NCBI RefSeq assembly: GCF_032818155.1
Contig: NZ_CP102589.1
Span: forward strand, 792,001-856,000
Source: Niallia taxi
Lineage (GTDB): Bacteria; Bacillota; Bacilli; Bacillales; Cytobacillaceae
Length of the DNA stretch: 64,000 bases
Direction: 5' to 3'
Both the position numbers and the translations under genes were made by a program. The notes beneath the pieces were generated by a model that was given only the letters and a program-made list of their open reading frames with translations, was not told the DNA's origin and searched no databases. Shown here one piece after another: positions 1 to 10,900 of this stretch (position 1 is the stretch's first letter; each line of letters starts with the position of its first letter).

Positions 1-397
1 GAACATACATCGTAAAAAAGGTAAGAACACTGCAGGCGTAAAGCAAGGCGATAAAAAGAACAGGAAAGTAGAGATATTGTAAGAAGGTAATCGTTGTATG
101 CTGAAGTGCCAGCAAATCTGCATACAGGACAGCCCCGCCAAAAATGAGGAGCAGGCCGAGAAGATTGCTTTTCACAAATTCCTTTTTATAGACAGATAGA
201 AAGGTTGAAAAAATCGGAAAGCTTGTTTCACCAAGCAGCCATTTACGCATAACCGCAAACAGACTGACAGTTGCAGGGAAGAAACCGGCAACAGCGAGTC
301 CTACAATCGAAAATAGCATCCATAATAGATGAACGTATAAAAACCGCAAAATCCAATTAGAAATAGAATAAATAGAATCGACGAGTACAGCCTTCAT
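1..397 (-). CDS. YesL-family (DUF624) membrane protein, C-terminus cut by window edge
   Basis: The minus strand reads from an ATG at 397-395, behind an AGGAGGACCACC ribosome site, to the window edge without a stop. It gives about 132 residues rich in hydrophobic segments. The N-terminal region resembles the YesL/DUF624 family (a helix around SNWILRFLYVHLLWMLF, then ATVSLFAVMRKWLLGE). YesL proteins are small polytopic membrane proteins that commonly sit next to carbohydrate ABC importers; their biochemical role is not established. Here the gene diverges from an arabino-oligosaccharide transporter, which fits that context. The family call is from pattern recall and the remaining C-terminus is not visible. 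Confidence 0.75.
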   Translation of the reverse strand, partial: MKAVLVDSIYSISNWILRFLYVHLLWMLFSIVGLAVAGFFPATVSLFAVMRKWLLGETSFPIFSTFLSVYKKEFVKSNLLGLLLIFGGAVLYADLLALQHTTITFLQYLYFPVLFIALLYACSVLTFFTMYV

Positions 398-604
398 AGG
401 TGGTCCTCCTTTTGTTTTCTTTTAGCAAAACCTAAAATAATAGATGCTTTCTTTTAATGTGTATGTAAGGAGCGTGTTAATAATATAAAAAATCGGAAAA
501 ATCCTCCTTTTCTCCTTTGCAATTAGGTAGAAACCGTCTTTTTTGCTTGACCTAAAGGGAAACTCACAAAATAAGTACAAAAAGATAATGACTTTTTACG
601 CTTT

Positions 605-620
605 AGAAAAACGTTTTCCT
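605..620. promoter_or_regulatory. cre-like palindrome upstream of araN
   Basis: GAAAAACGTTTTCC forms a near-perfect inverted repeat and resembles the CcpA operator class with a CG core. It lies about 130 bases before the araN start, between the divergent YesL-like gene and the arabinan operon. Carbon catabolite control of the operon is an inference. Confidence 0.45.
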
Positions 621-638
621 AGACGATTTACTTATTTA

Positions 639-652
639 TGAAAACGCATACA
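639..652 (+). promoter_or_regulatory. second cre-like site upstream of araN
   Basis: TGAAAACGCATACA matches the CcpA cre consensus TGWNANCGNTNWCA at all but one position. It lies about 100 bases upstream of araN. The rest of the 398-750 intergenic stretch is AT-rich; I could not find a convincing full AraR operator in it. Confidence 0.5.
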
Positions 653-750
653 TTTTTAAGAAGACAGGTTAATACTATTAACATGTGTAAAACATTTTAA
701 GCTTTTTTAAAATAAAGTGTTTTTTCAACAAGCCATGAGGAGGAAAAGGG

Positions 751-2052
751 ATGAAAAAGGGTCTTTTAGGAATGCTGGCTATCATTCTAGTAAGCTCCAT
801 GTTTTTAGCAGGCTGTAATAAGGGCAGTTCGGATAAAGGCTATTCGAACGGCGGTAAAGGAACAAAGATTGAATTATGGACGTTTAATGAGCTCCATGAA
901 CAATATTATGAGCATATGGCAGAGAAGTGGAATGAGGAGAATCCTGATGACCAAATCAGCCTTAAAGCCACTACATATCCTTATGAGGATTTGCATAACA
1001 AGCTGCTTGTTGCACTGCAGTCAGGCAAGGGAGCTCCTGATATTTCTGATGTGGAAATATCCAAATTCGGCAACTTCTTAAAAGGAGAGCCGCAGATTCT
1101 TCCATTAGATGATGTGATTGATCCTGAAAAGGAAAATATCGTGCAATCACGTCTTGATATTTATGCGAAGGATGGCAAGACATATGGAATTGACTTTCAC
1201 GTAGGTGCTGCAGTTATTTATTACAATAAAGAAATTATGGATAAAGCCGGCGTCAATCCAGATGACATTAAAACATGGGCTGACTACAAGGAAGCAGGCA
1301 AAACAGTTCTTGAGAAAACAGGCATTCCAATGACAACACTTGATATTGAAGACCAATGGTCGTTCTGGCCGCAGGTTGCTCAGCTTGAAGGCAAGGATGA
1401 CCTGTTGAAGGAAAATGGTGAGGTGAACCTGACAGATCCACGCATTGTTGAGGTGCTGCAATATGAGCAAGACCTTGTTAAAGAAGGCATTGCGATTCCA
1501 TCGCCAGGTAATGATCATCACTCAGAGGAATATTACGGCTTCATGAATAATGGCGGAGCAGCATCTGTGTGGATGCCAATGTGGTATATGGGCAGATTCA
1601 CTGACTATATGCCTGATTTGAAAGGGAAAATCGTGATTAAACCAATGCCTGCATGGTCTGAAGGTGCTCCTCGCTCAGCAGGAATGGGCGGAACAGGCAC
1701 TGTTGTAACAAACCAGTCTAAAGATCCAGATGTTGCGAAGAAATTCCTTGCCTACGCTAAGCTTTCGAAGGAAGGCAATATTGAGATTTGGAAGCAGCTT
1801 GGCTTTGACCCAATCCGCTCTGATGTGTGGGATTTGCCTGAAGTAAATGAGGAGAATAAATTCACGGAATATTTCGGTCCGAATATTTTCAGCACATTGC
1901 TTGAGGTGAAGGATGAAATTGAAGGTGTCAATATTGGCGAAAGAACGCCAGATGTCTCCAATGCTGTCAAGACGACGATCTTGTTCCAGACATTAGTGGA
2001 AATGAAGGATCCAAAGCAGGCGCTCGAGGAGGCAGCAAGTCAGATTAAATAA
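751..2052 (+). CDS. araN: AraN-like arabino-oligosaccharide-binding lipoprotein
   Basis: This is an extracellular solute-binding protein (family 1) of an ABC sugar importer. It has a lipoprotein signal peptide with lipobox L-A-G-C and the lipidated cysteine at residue 22. At 433 residues it matches the length I recall for B. subtilis AraN. The start is set by AGGAGG seven bases upstream of the ATG. It is followed by two permease genes and abfA in the order araN-araP-araQ-abfA, as at the end of the B. subtilis arabinose operon. No ATPase gene is present; in B. subtilis the shared ATPase MsmX serves this importer, and the same is inferred here. Substrate is inferred from synteny. Confidence 0.88.
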   Translation: MKKGLLGMLAIILVSSMFLAGCNKGSSDKGYSNGGKGTKIELWTFNELHEQYYEHMAEKWNEENPDDQISLKATTYPYEDLHNKLLVALQSGKGAPDISDVEISKFGNFLKGEPQILPLDDVIDPEKENIVQSRLDIYAKDGKTYGIDFHVGAAVIYYNKEIMDKAGVNPDDIKTWADYKEAGKTVLEKTGIPMTTLDIEDQWSFWPQVAQLEGKDDLLKENGEVNLTDPRIVEVLQYEQDLVKEGIAIPSPGNDHHSEEYYGFMNNGGAASVWMPMWYMGRFTDYMPDLKGKIVIKPMPAWSEGAPRSAGMGGTGTVVTNQSKDPDVAKKFLAYAKLSKEGNIEIWKQLGFDPIRSDVWDLPEVNEENKFTEYFGPNIFSTLLEVKDEIEGVNIGERTPDVSNAVKTTILFQTLVEMKDPKQALEEAASQIK

Positions 2053-2110
2053 GGAATAACACCAGGAGGCAAATTGCCTTTGCCTCCTGCCTATAAGGGG
2101 GGATTTTAAT

Positions 2111-3040
2111 ATGGAAGCAAGCCGCAGACAGGGTGTTAGGAAACAGAAGAAAAGAAGTCTCCTTTATTCGCAAAATGCAGCGCCTTACTTTTTTATTTTT
2201 CCATTCATCCTGTCTTTTCTAATCTTTTTTGCTTATCCAGTTGCTACGACTGTTATTATGAGCTTTCAGGAGGTTCTGCCAGGACAAACGACCTTCATCG
2301 GTTTAGACAACTATAAGGAGTTATGGAATCCAACCTTTTTAACAGCGATCCGCAACAGCACTGTTTATACGCTTTTGACCTTAATTATTTTAATTCCAGT
2401 GCCGCTTGTGCTTGCTGTTTTCCTTAATTCTAAGCTGATGTTTGCGAAGAACTTCTTCCGCTCTGTAACCTTCATACCCGCACTGACATCTGTCGTTGTT
2501 GCCGGGATGATCTTCCGTTTAATCTTCGGCGGACAAGAAGGGGCATTGCTGAACTCAATTTTAACGAACTTTGGCATGGAGCCAAAGGCATGGCTGAACC
2601 ATGGCGGCACAAGCATGTTCGTGCTTGTTGTGCTGGCAACCTGGAAGTGGATGGGTATCAACATCCTGTATTTCCTCGCAGGACTGCAAAATATTCCGCG
2701 GGAGCTTTATGAATCTGCCGAGGTAGACGGTGCAACGACTGCGAGGAAGTTCTACCATATAACACTGCCACTATTAAAGCCAATCAGTATTTATGTTTTT
2801 ACAATCAGCATTTACGGCGGCTTCTCCATGTTTGCTGAGAGCTATATGCTTTATGGCAGCAACAGATCACCTAATAATATTGGGCTGACGATTGTCGGCT
2901 ATTTATACCAAAAAGGAATCGAGCAGAATAATCTCGGCTTCGGCTCTGCTGTTGGTATCGCCTTGCTTGTTATCACCCTGATTATCACCTTGATCCAGCT
3001 GAAGTTCTTCGGCATATTCAAAAAGGAGGAACAAGGATGA
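2111..3040 (+). CDS. araP: AraP-like ABC transporter permease
   Basis: A 309-residue MalF-type inner-membrane permease with six hydrophobic segments and the EAA loop ELYESAEVDGATTARKFYHI near residues 195-215, which contacts the ATPase. The N-terminal NAAPYFFIFPFILSFLIFF segment and the downstream pattern closely resemble B. subtilis AraP. It lies 58 bases after araN with a GGGGGAT ribosome site and overlaps the next gene by four bases (ATGA), so the two permease subunits are probably translationally coupled. It would form the channel of the arabino-oligosaccharide importer with AraQ. Confidence 0.88.
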   Translation: MEASRRQGVRKQKKRSLLYSQNAAPYFFIFPFILSFLIFFAYPVATTVIMSFQEVLPGQTTFIGLDNYKELWNPTFLTAIRNSTVYTLLTLIILIPVPLVLAVFLNSKLMFAKNFFRSVTFIPALTSVVVAGMIFRLIFGGQEGALLNSILTNFGMEPKAWLNHGGTSMFVLVVLATWKWMGINILYFLAGLQNIPRELYESAEVDGATTARKFYHITLPLLKPISIYVFTISIYGGFSMFAESYMLYGSNRSPNNIGLTIVGYLYQKGIEQNNLGFGSAVGIALLVITLIITLIQLKFFGIFKKEEQG

Positions 3041-3879
3041 AACCGAAAAAAAAGTGGAAGCTGTCGTCCATCCTGCTTATCCTGCTGTTTGTAGTAATCG
3101 GCATTTTCGCCTTATTCCCGCTCTTTGCAATCACACTCGGCTCCTTAAAGCCATCAACGGAAATTATGCGGTACGGGCTGAATCTAAAGCTGCAGGCAGA
3201 CCTTTTGTCATTAGATAACTATTCTTATTTGTTCAACGGAGAAACAGATTATTTCATTTGGTATAAAAACAGCATCATCATCACGATTGCTTCTACTTTA
3301 TCCTGCCTGCTTTTGACAAGCATGGTTGGCTACGGCCTTGCTGTTTATGACTTTAAGCTAAAGAATGTTGTCTTTGGACTCGTTTTGATTGTCATGATGA
3401 TTCCAGTCGAAATCATCATGCTGCCATTATATAAGCTGACAATGAGCCTTGGCTTAATGGACACATTAGTTGGCGCGTTTCTGCCGTTTGTCGTTGCGCC
3501 GATTCCCATTTTCTTTTTCCGTCAGTACGCAAGCGGATTGCCTCGTGATTTACTCGATGCAGCAAGGGTGGATGGCTGTACAGAAATCGGCATTTTCTTC
3601 CGCGTGATGATGCCGTTAATGACACCAGCCTTTTCTTCGATGGCCATTCTGCAAGCACTTGGAAGCTGGAATAATTTCCTGTGGCCGTTGATTGTTTTAC
3701 GATCAAGCGAGAATTTAACATTGCCAATTGGACTATCGACATTGCTGACGCCATACGGCAACAACTATGATGTGCTGATTGCTGGGTCTGTTATGGCAAT
3801 ATTCCCAGTGTTGCTTCTGTATATTTTCTTCCAGCGCTACTTTATTGAAGGCATGACTGCCGGCGGTGTGAAGGGTTAA
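3037..3879 (+). CDS. araQ: AraQ-like ABC transporter permease
   Basis: A 280-residue MalG-type permease with six predicted membrane helices and an EAA loop (DLLDAARVDGCTEIGIFFRV, roughly residues 171-190). It ends in the MalG-like tail QRYFIEGMTAGGVKG. It starts inside the stop of araP (ATGA overlap) and is 34 bases from abfA. It pairs with AraP to carry arabino-oligosaccharides handed over by AraN. Identity rests on fold, length (281 residues in the B. subtilis protein as I recall) and gene order. Confidence 0.88.
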   Translation: MKPKKKWKLSSILLILLFVVIGIFALFPLFAITLGSLKPSTEIMRYGLNLKLQADLLSLDNYSYLFNGETDYFIWYKNSIIITIASTLSCLLLTSMVGYGLAVYDFKLKNVVFGLVLIVMMIPVEIIMLPLYKLTMSLGLMDTLVGAFLPFVVAPIPIFFFRQYASGLPRDLLDAARVDGCTEIGIFFRVMMPLMTPAFSSMAILQALGSWNNFLWPLIVLRSSENLTLPIGLSTLLTPYGNNYDVLIAGSVMAIFPVLLLYIFFQRYFIEGMTAGGVKG

Positions 3880-3898
3880 CAACTAAAAAACTGTATGA

Positions 3899-5416
<1,518 letters not shown>

Positions 5417-5422
5417 ATTGGG

Positions 5423-5455
5423 AACAGCCATGCTCGTCCGAGCATGGCTGTTTAT
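5423..5455 (+). terminator. Terminator of the ara operon
   Basis: A 12-base-pair stem, AACAGCCATGCT with AGCATGGCTGTT, starts seven bases after the abfA stop and is followed by a short T-rich tail. Confidence 0.85.
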
Positions 5456-5606
5456 GTAGAAAAAGAGTTATAGTTAATTTTTTGCAGCATCGGCCCCACC
5501 TACGCCAAATGCCAATGATAGCCACGCATGCTATCCACGCTTCTTTCATCATAGTGGACAAATATGAACAGAATACGTACTTAATGTAAAAACTATATGA
5601 ATATTA

Positions 5607-5771
5607 TCAGCCATTTCTCTTTGTGCGATAAGTGATATATTCGGCCTGGGCAAGCAGCGCAAGAAAAAAGATCGGGAAGGAGACAGCAACAAGTTTTCTG
5701 TGCCAGTCGAGATTGCGCTTAAGGAGAACACTCGAAAAAAGCATTTGTACAATACTAAACAAAAATTGCAC
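5607..5771 (-). CDS. Possible 54-residue hydrophobic protein
   Basis: A GTG-started reading frame preceded by AAAAGGAG about 11 bases upstream encodes a short protein. It has a basic stretch KRNLDWHRK, one hydrophobic helix (LVAVSFPIFFLALLAQA) and a charged tail ending TYRTKRNG. It looks more protein-like than the two other frames here, but no family is recognised. It could be a small membrane protein or a remnant of a larger one. It stands alone between the ara operon terminator and the LOV-STAS gene. Confidence 0.3.
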   Translation of the reverse strand: MQFLFSIVQMLFSSVLLKRNLDWHRKLVAVSFPIFFLALLAQAEYITYRTKRNG

Positions 5772-5823
5772 TGGTCATTCAACTCCTTTTCTCTTAGTTT
5801 GCTAAAAGGGGAAGAATGTATAC

Positions 5824-5853
5824 AAAAAAAGCCCCTTTTATTAAAAAAGGGAC
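5824..5853 (-). terminator. Terminator of the LOV-STAS gene
   Basis: On the minus strand AGTCCCTTTT pairs with AAAAGGGGCT (one G-U) and runs into seven T residues, just after the stop of the photoreceptor gene. Confidence 0.8.
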
Positions 5854-5864
5854 TGTTGCTTTGG

Positions 5865-6626
5865 TTATTTTAAAGATTGCAGTGCTTGTTTACATGATTG
5901 GAAAAAACGGATATTTAACTCATTGCCATTTGTATAATTGATTGTGTCTTGTGCCATTTTTACCTGGACACCGCTGATGATGAGCTCTGTTCCCATTAAT
6001 GCGAGAATATCGTTAATCATTTTAAGACCATTATGTACAACCTCATCATATTTTAATAAGCCTTGCAAATCAATGATGAAATAATCTTCCTTGCTATTTC
6101 CCACATAAATCGCAATATCTTTAACAAGCTGATCAAACCGGTCCATTGATAAATCACCGATAAGTGGTAAAATGGATGTTTTTTCATTAATGGAAATGAT
6201 CGGTGTAGAAAGATTGGCTATCTGCTCTAAATACTCGCTGATAAGCTGCTCTGATTCCTTTCTTTCTGTAATGTCCTTTTGGATTCCGACAAAAAACAGC
6301 TTATTGCCTTCTCCAATTCGAATGGGGGAAAGCTCAAGTTCATTCCAGAACAAGTGACCATCCTTGCGATAATTGCGCAGTTGAACAACAATATGCTTTT
6401 CCTCTTTGATTGCATTCCGCAGTGCTGTAACCGCACCTTGATTTCTGTCATCGCCTTGAAGAAAGCGGCAGTTCTTGCCAAGAATATCTATTGCTTCGTA
6501 TCCGGTCAATTGCTCGAAACCTTTGTTTACGTAAATAATTGGGTTATCAGCGATACTCGGGTCTGTGATAACAATGCCTGTTCCGACCCTTTCTACTGCT
6601 TCCCTTATAAAGCTGTCCCTGAACAT
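5865..6626 (-). CDS. pfyP: LOV-STAS blue-light photoreceptor, YtvA type
   Basis: The protein has a LOV domain (about residues 5-120) with the flavin-binding signature GKNCRFLQG, whose Cys53 should form the flavin adduct. A linker helix with DITERKESEQL follows, then a STAS domain (about 145-253). This is the architecture of B. subtilis YtvA (about 261 residues), which feeds blue-light input to the general stress (stressosome, SigB) pathway. The start is unusual. The GGAGG site sits 22 or more bases before this ATG, and no in-frame ATG, GTG or TTG lies between. An in-frame ATC is at ideal spacing (see findings). It is a single-gene unit with its own terminator. Confidence 0.9.
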   Translation of the reverse strand: MFRDSFIREAVERVGTGIVITDPSIADNPIIYVNKGFEQLTGYEAIDILGKNCRFLQGDDRNQGAVTALRNAIKEEKHIVVQLRNYRKDGHLFWNELELSPIRIGEGNKLFFVGIQKDITERKESEQLISEYLEQIANLSTPIISINEKTSILPLIGDLSMDRFDQLVKDIAIYVGNSKEDYFIIDLQGLLKYDEVVHNGLKMINDILALMGTELIISGVQVKMAQDTINYTNGNELNIRFFQSCKQALQSLK

Positions 6627-6938
6627 GTCAGAATAATGTTGTTGGATATCCGTTACCTCCTTCTGTTGTTCTTCTCTAATCTAAATCCATTATAACAAAA
6701 GGAAAAAGACATTGACCATAGTCGGCACTTAAACTCAGAAAGAAGCGCCCAATGCAACTAATTCGTTACATTTTCTACCATTATTAATAAATATGATAAA
6801 ATTGTGTAGAAAAACTCTTTCCAATTCTAAGGAAAAATGTTACCATAAATGTACGTTATTAAGAACATTTAATTAAGCAAAAATTCAAGCTTACATATTA
6901 TGATATCTTTAGATAGAGAGAAGACAGGAGAGGATAAA
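6627..6938. other. Intergenic region between pfyP-like gene and galU
   Basis: This AT-rich spacer holds the divergent upstream regions of the photoreceptor and galU. A TATTATGAT stretch near 6896-6904 could be part of the galU promoter, but no confident -35 element is visible. No gene-like frame is present. Confidence 0.4.
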
Positions 6939-7835
6939 ATGAAACACGTAAGAAAAGCAATTATTCCAGCAGCTGGTTTAGGGACAAGATTCCTGCCTGC
7001 AACAAAGGCAATGCCAAAGGAAATGCTGCCGATTGTTGATAAGCCGACAATCCAGTATATCGTGGAGGAAGCCATTGCTTCAGGTATTGAGGACATCATC
7101 ATTGTAACAGGAAAAGGAAAAAGAGCGATCGAGGATCACTTTGACTATGCTCATGAGCTGGAGCAAAACCTGTTAGAGAAAAAGAAATTTGACCTGTTAG
7201 AAAAGGTTCAATACTCTTCAAACCTTGCTGATATCCATTATATCCGTCAAAAGGAGCCAAAAGGACTTGGCCATGCAGTTTGGTGTGCGAAAAGCTTTAT
7301 CGGTAATGAGCCATTTGCTGTATTATTAGGCGATGATATCGTGCAAAGTGATACACCTTGCTTGAAGCAGCTTATTGACCAATATGATGAAACACTTTCA
7401 CCTGTAATTGGAGTACAAACTGTGCCGGAAAGTGAAACAGACCGTTACGGAATTGTTGATCCAATCCAACAGGAAGGCAGACGCTATCAAGTTAAGAACT
7501 TCATTGAAAAGCCAAAGCGCGGAACAGCACCATCTAACCTGGCAATCATGGGTCGTTATGTACTTACACCAGAAATCTTCATGTTCCTTGAAAAGCAGCA
7601 AACAGGAGCAGGCGGTGAAATTCAGCTGACAGATGCAATCCAAGAGCTGAACCAAATTCAACGAGTATTTGCATACGACTTTGCAGGCAGCCGCTACGAT
7701 GTTGGTGAAAAGCTTGGCTTCGTGAAAACAACATTAGAATTCGCCCTGCAACAGGACGAAATGAAACAAGAACTTATTGATTACATGAAGCAGCTTATGA
7801 AAAAGCATGAGAATGCTGAAGTGAAAATCATCTAA
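6939..7835 (+). CDS. galU: UTP--glucose-1-phosphate uridylyltransferase
   Basis: A nucleotidyltransferase of the GalU/GtaB family, 298 residues from the chosen start. The N-terminal signature [21 protein letters not shown] is present, followed by QYIVEEA, LGDD, FIEKP and [10 protein letters not shown] in the usual order. It makes UDP-glucose from UTP and glucose-1-phosphate in the cytoplasm. ATG 6939 is preferred over an upstream frame because AGGAGAGG lies 6-13 bases before it and the family begins at [11 protein letters not shown]. Its product is the substrate of the UDP-glucose dehydrogenase in the exopolysaccharide cluster at 47.7 kb. It is followed by its own terminator. Confidence 0.95.
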   Translation: MKHVRKAIIPAAGLGTRFLPATKAMPKEMLPIVDKPTIQYIVEEAIASGIEDIIIVTGKGKRAIEDHFDYAHELEQNLLEKKKFDLLEKVQYSSNLADIHYIRQKEPKGLGHAVWCAKSFIGNEPFAVLLGDDIVQSDTPCLKQLIDQYDETLSPVIGVQTVPESETDRYGIVDPIQQEGRRYQVKNFIEKPKRGTAPSNLAIMGRYVLTPEIFMFLEKQQTGAGGEIQLTDAIQELNQIQRVFAYDFAGSRYDVGEKLGFVKTTLEFALQQDEMKQELIDYMKQLMKKHENAEVKII

Positions 7836-7844
7836 TAATGAAGG

Positions 7845-7878
7845 AAGAACAGGGCAGGCAGCTGTCCTGTTCTTTTTT
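7845..7878 (+). terminator. Terminator of galU
   Basis: AGAACAGG pairs with CCTGTTCT across a 12-base loop and ends in TTTTTT, starting ten bases after the stop. Confidence 0.85.
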
Positions 7879-7936
7879 GTTCTCTATTGTTCACTCTCAC
7901 TTTTTTTGAGAAGGAAGCAAGGTGATAAAGCAGTAA

Positions 7937-7977
7937 AACGAAAAAGCCAGACGACAGATTACTCTGTGTCTGGCTTC
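7937..7977 (-). terminator. Terminator of the secreted subtilase gene
   Basis: On the minus strand AGCCAGAC pairs with GTCTGGCT and is followed by TTTTCGTTTT, immediately downstream of the protease stop. Confidence 0.8.
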
Positions 7978-7982
7978 TGCTA

Positions 7983-10900
7983 TTATTTAGCTTTCACAAC
8001 CTTTTTTTCTGTCACTTTGCTAATGTTGCCAGCCTTGTCTGTTGCTGTTACTGCAAGGACTGTTTTTTCCTTTTGTTTTTTGATCGTGATAGAGTAGCTG
8101 CCTTTTTTGTCTGCTTTTCCTGTTGCAAGTACTTTATTGTTGACCTTGATTGTCACTGTTGCATTTGCTTCTGTGCTGCCTTTAACCTTTGTCGTTGCTG
8201 TTGTTACATTGTTCACTTTAGGTGCGCTTGGAGCGGTTTTATCTGCAACAGTAACTGTTTTTGCTTTGCTGATATTGCCCGCTTTATCCTTAGCTGTAAT
8301 GCTCAGCTTTGTGCCAGCCTTTTGCTTACCAATCTTGATGGAGTAAGCTCCTTTGCTGTCTGCTTTCCCACTTGCAATTTTCTTTTTGCCATCTTTAATT
8401 TCAATGGAAGCATTAGCCTCGGCTTTTCCAGTCACTTTTGTACTGTTGTCACCAATTGTGCCGCTCACAGTTGGTGCACTTGGAGCGGTTTTGTCTGCGA
8501 CAGTGACTGTTTTCGCTTTGCTTGTGTTCCCCGCTTTATCTGTTGCTGTAATGCTTAGCTTCGTGCCAGCCTTTTGTTTTTTAATCGTGATCGAGTAAGC
8601 GCCCTTGCTGTTTGCTTTACCGCTAGCAACAGCCTTTTTGCCGTCTTTAATGTCGATAGAAGCATTAGCTTCTGCTTTTCCTTCTACCTTTGTGCTCTTG
8701 TCACTAATTGTGCCTGTAACAGTCGGTGCTGCTGGTGGTGTGCTGTCGCCAACTGTAACGGATGTAGCCTTGCCTGTCAGCTTCGCGCCGTCCGTTGCTG
8801 TAACGCTTAGCTTTGTGCCCTGCTTTTGCTTGGCGATTTTGACAGAGAACTTGCCAGCATTATCTGCTTTCGCTGTGCCGATTGTTTTCTTGTTCGCTTT
8901 AACAGTAATTGTCGCATATTCCTCTGCTGTACCTGTTACCTTCGTGTCATTATCGCCAACTTTATTAACCTTCGGTGCATTAGGCGGTGTTGTATCCTCC
9001 AACACACTTGTGCGAATCGTTGCTTTCGCTTTAACACCATTTACTGTTTTCTCAAATGCTACTTCAAGCAGACCTTCTGCCTTTTGTAATGGAATCTCGA
9101 TTTTGTAATTACCTTTTTTGTCTGCTGTTGCTTTTTTCACTTCTTTGCCAATTTTCACACTGACAGCCGTGCCGCTTTCAGCCGTTCCTTTAATTGCATA
9201 GCTGCTGTTATAGATATCCCCAACAGTTGCTTTCAGCAATAATGCGCTGTAGGCGCCATAGGCATCAAGACGACCCCAGCCAGTAACATAATCATAGCCT
9301 GGAGGAAGAGAGTCTCCCTCTTCATAAATAACCTCGCCGTCCTCGGTAATTTCAATGAAAGTTTCTTCAAACTTGTACGGGTTGTCCTGCTCCTCAAAGG
9401 CAACGTCTTTTGCTGTTTCCGTCAGAATTTTTTCTACCTCTGCTGGCTTTAAGTTATTGTTCAAAGATAGAAGCAGTCCTGCTGCCGCTGCAACATGCGG
9501 TGTTGCCATAGACGTGCCGCTAAAGTATGTGACATTGCCGTTTGGCACAAGGCTTGGGATATTTGTGCCTGGTGCGACTAAGTCTGTTCCAATGCCATAG
9601 TTTGAATAATCGGATACAAGGTCCATATCATTTGTAGCTCCAACAGAAGTCGCATATTTGCTTGATGCTGGATAGCCTAATTCTTCAGAGCCGTCATTTC
9701 CTGTCGCCGCAACGATTGTGACATTATGCTTGTACGCATATTGCAGCATATATTCCAATGTTCTGCTGTATGTGCCGCCAAGACTTAAGTTAATAACCTT
9801 TGCGCCTTTATCAACAGCATATTTAATTCCTTTCGCAATTTGTTCTGTGTCCCCGTAGCCGCTCGCGTCAAGAACCTTGACAGGGAGGATTTTCGCATTA
9901 GAATGAATTCCGGAAATAGAGTAGCCGTTATCCATGCCTGCTGCGATAATACCGCTCACATGTGTTCCATGCCCATTATCATCTAGCGCGTTATTATTGT
10001 TGCCAATATAGTTATAGCCTTCTGTTGCCAAAACATTGTTAAGATCAGCAAGTGTGCTGTCAACACCAGTATCAACAACAGCGATAACCGTTTCACTTGG
10101 TTTTGCTACATGAAGCAGGGAGTGAAGTGGACCGAATTGGATATCCGCACCGCTCGTCCCTTGTGTTTGGCCAGTGTTGGAAAGAGACCATTGGTATGGA
10201 TTAGAAACATCACTTGTCGTTCCTAATGCTTTATATGTTTGTATTTGTTCCACATATTCAACCGCCGATGATTTTTTCACAGAGTTGACGATACTGTTTT
10301 TTGCTTGTGCAGAATAGCCATTTGCTTTGACCTCACTGCCGAGATCAATAACATATAAATCGTCTGCGATTTTATCAGAGCTGCCTAGGTTTTCAATTGT
10401 TTCACTTTGGGCAGATTGTGCGCTTCTTTTAAAGGTAGACAGGCTTTTGCCTGCTTTCAGCTTAACGATATACTTGTTGGAAGTGTTCTTGTTAGAAATA
10501 GCGGTTGTGGAAGCTCCCAATTTAGAAAACACACTTGATAGTGTTTTATCCTCCAAATTGCTGATATTAATTTTCGATTCTGTCTTTTTAATTTGCTCCT
10601 TCAATGCCTCTGGTGCTGCATCATACATATATTTGTAGAGACTGTTAATTGCCTTCACATCTGCACTTGTGAAAGTATACGTCGAGCTTGTGCCGTTTTT
10701 AAGTAATTCCGTATAAATTGGTTTCAGCTGGCGCAAATTCTTTAAAACGTCACTGCGAAGCTGGTCATCAAAGATAATTTTCGCACTTAAGAAAGGTGCG
10801 ACCTTGTAATATAAGGATGATAGCTTTTTGCCTTCATCTGTTTGAGATAAAATCGAATCTCTGATTTCACGCAAGTCCTTTAAGATAGCTAGACCATCCT

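Noticed and set aside
8073..9108. Long plus-strand open frames opposite the subtilase repeats
   Set aside because: They are Cys/Phe-rich mirror translations of the repeat-coding strand, without ribosome sites, and share the repeat periodicity.
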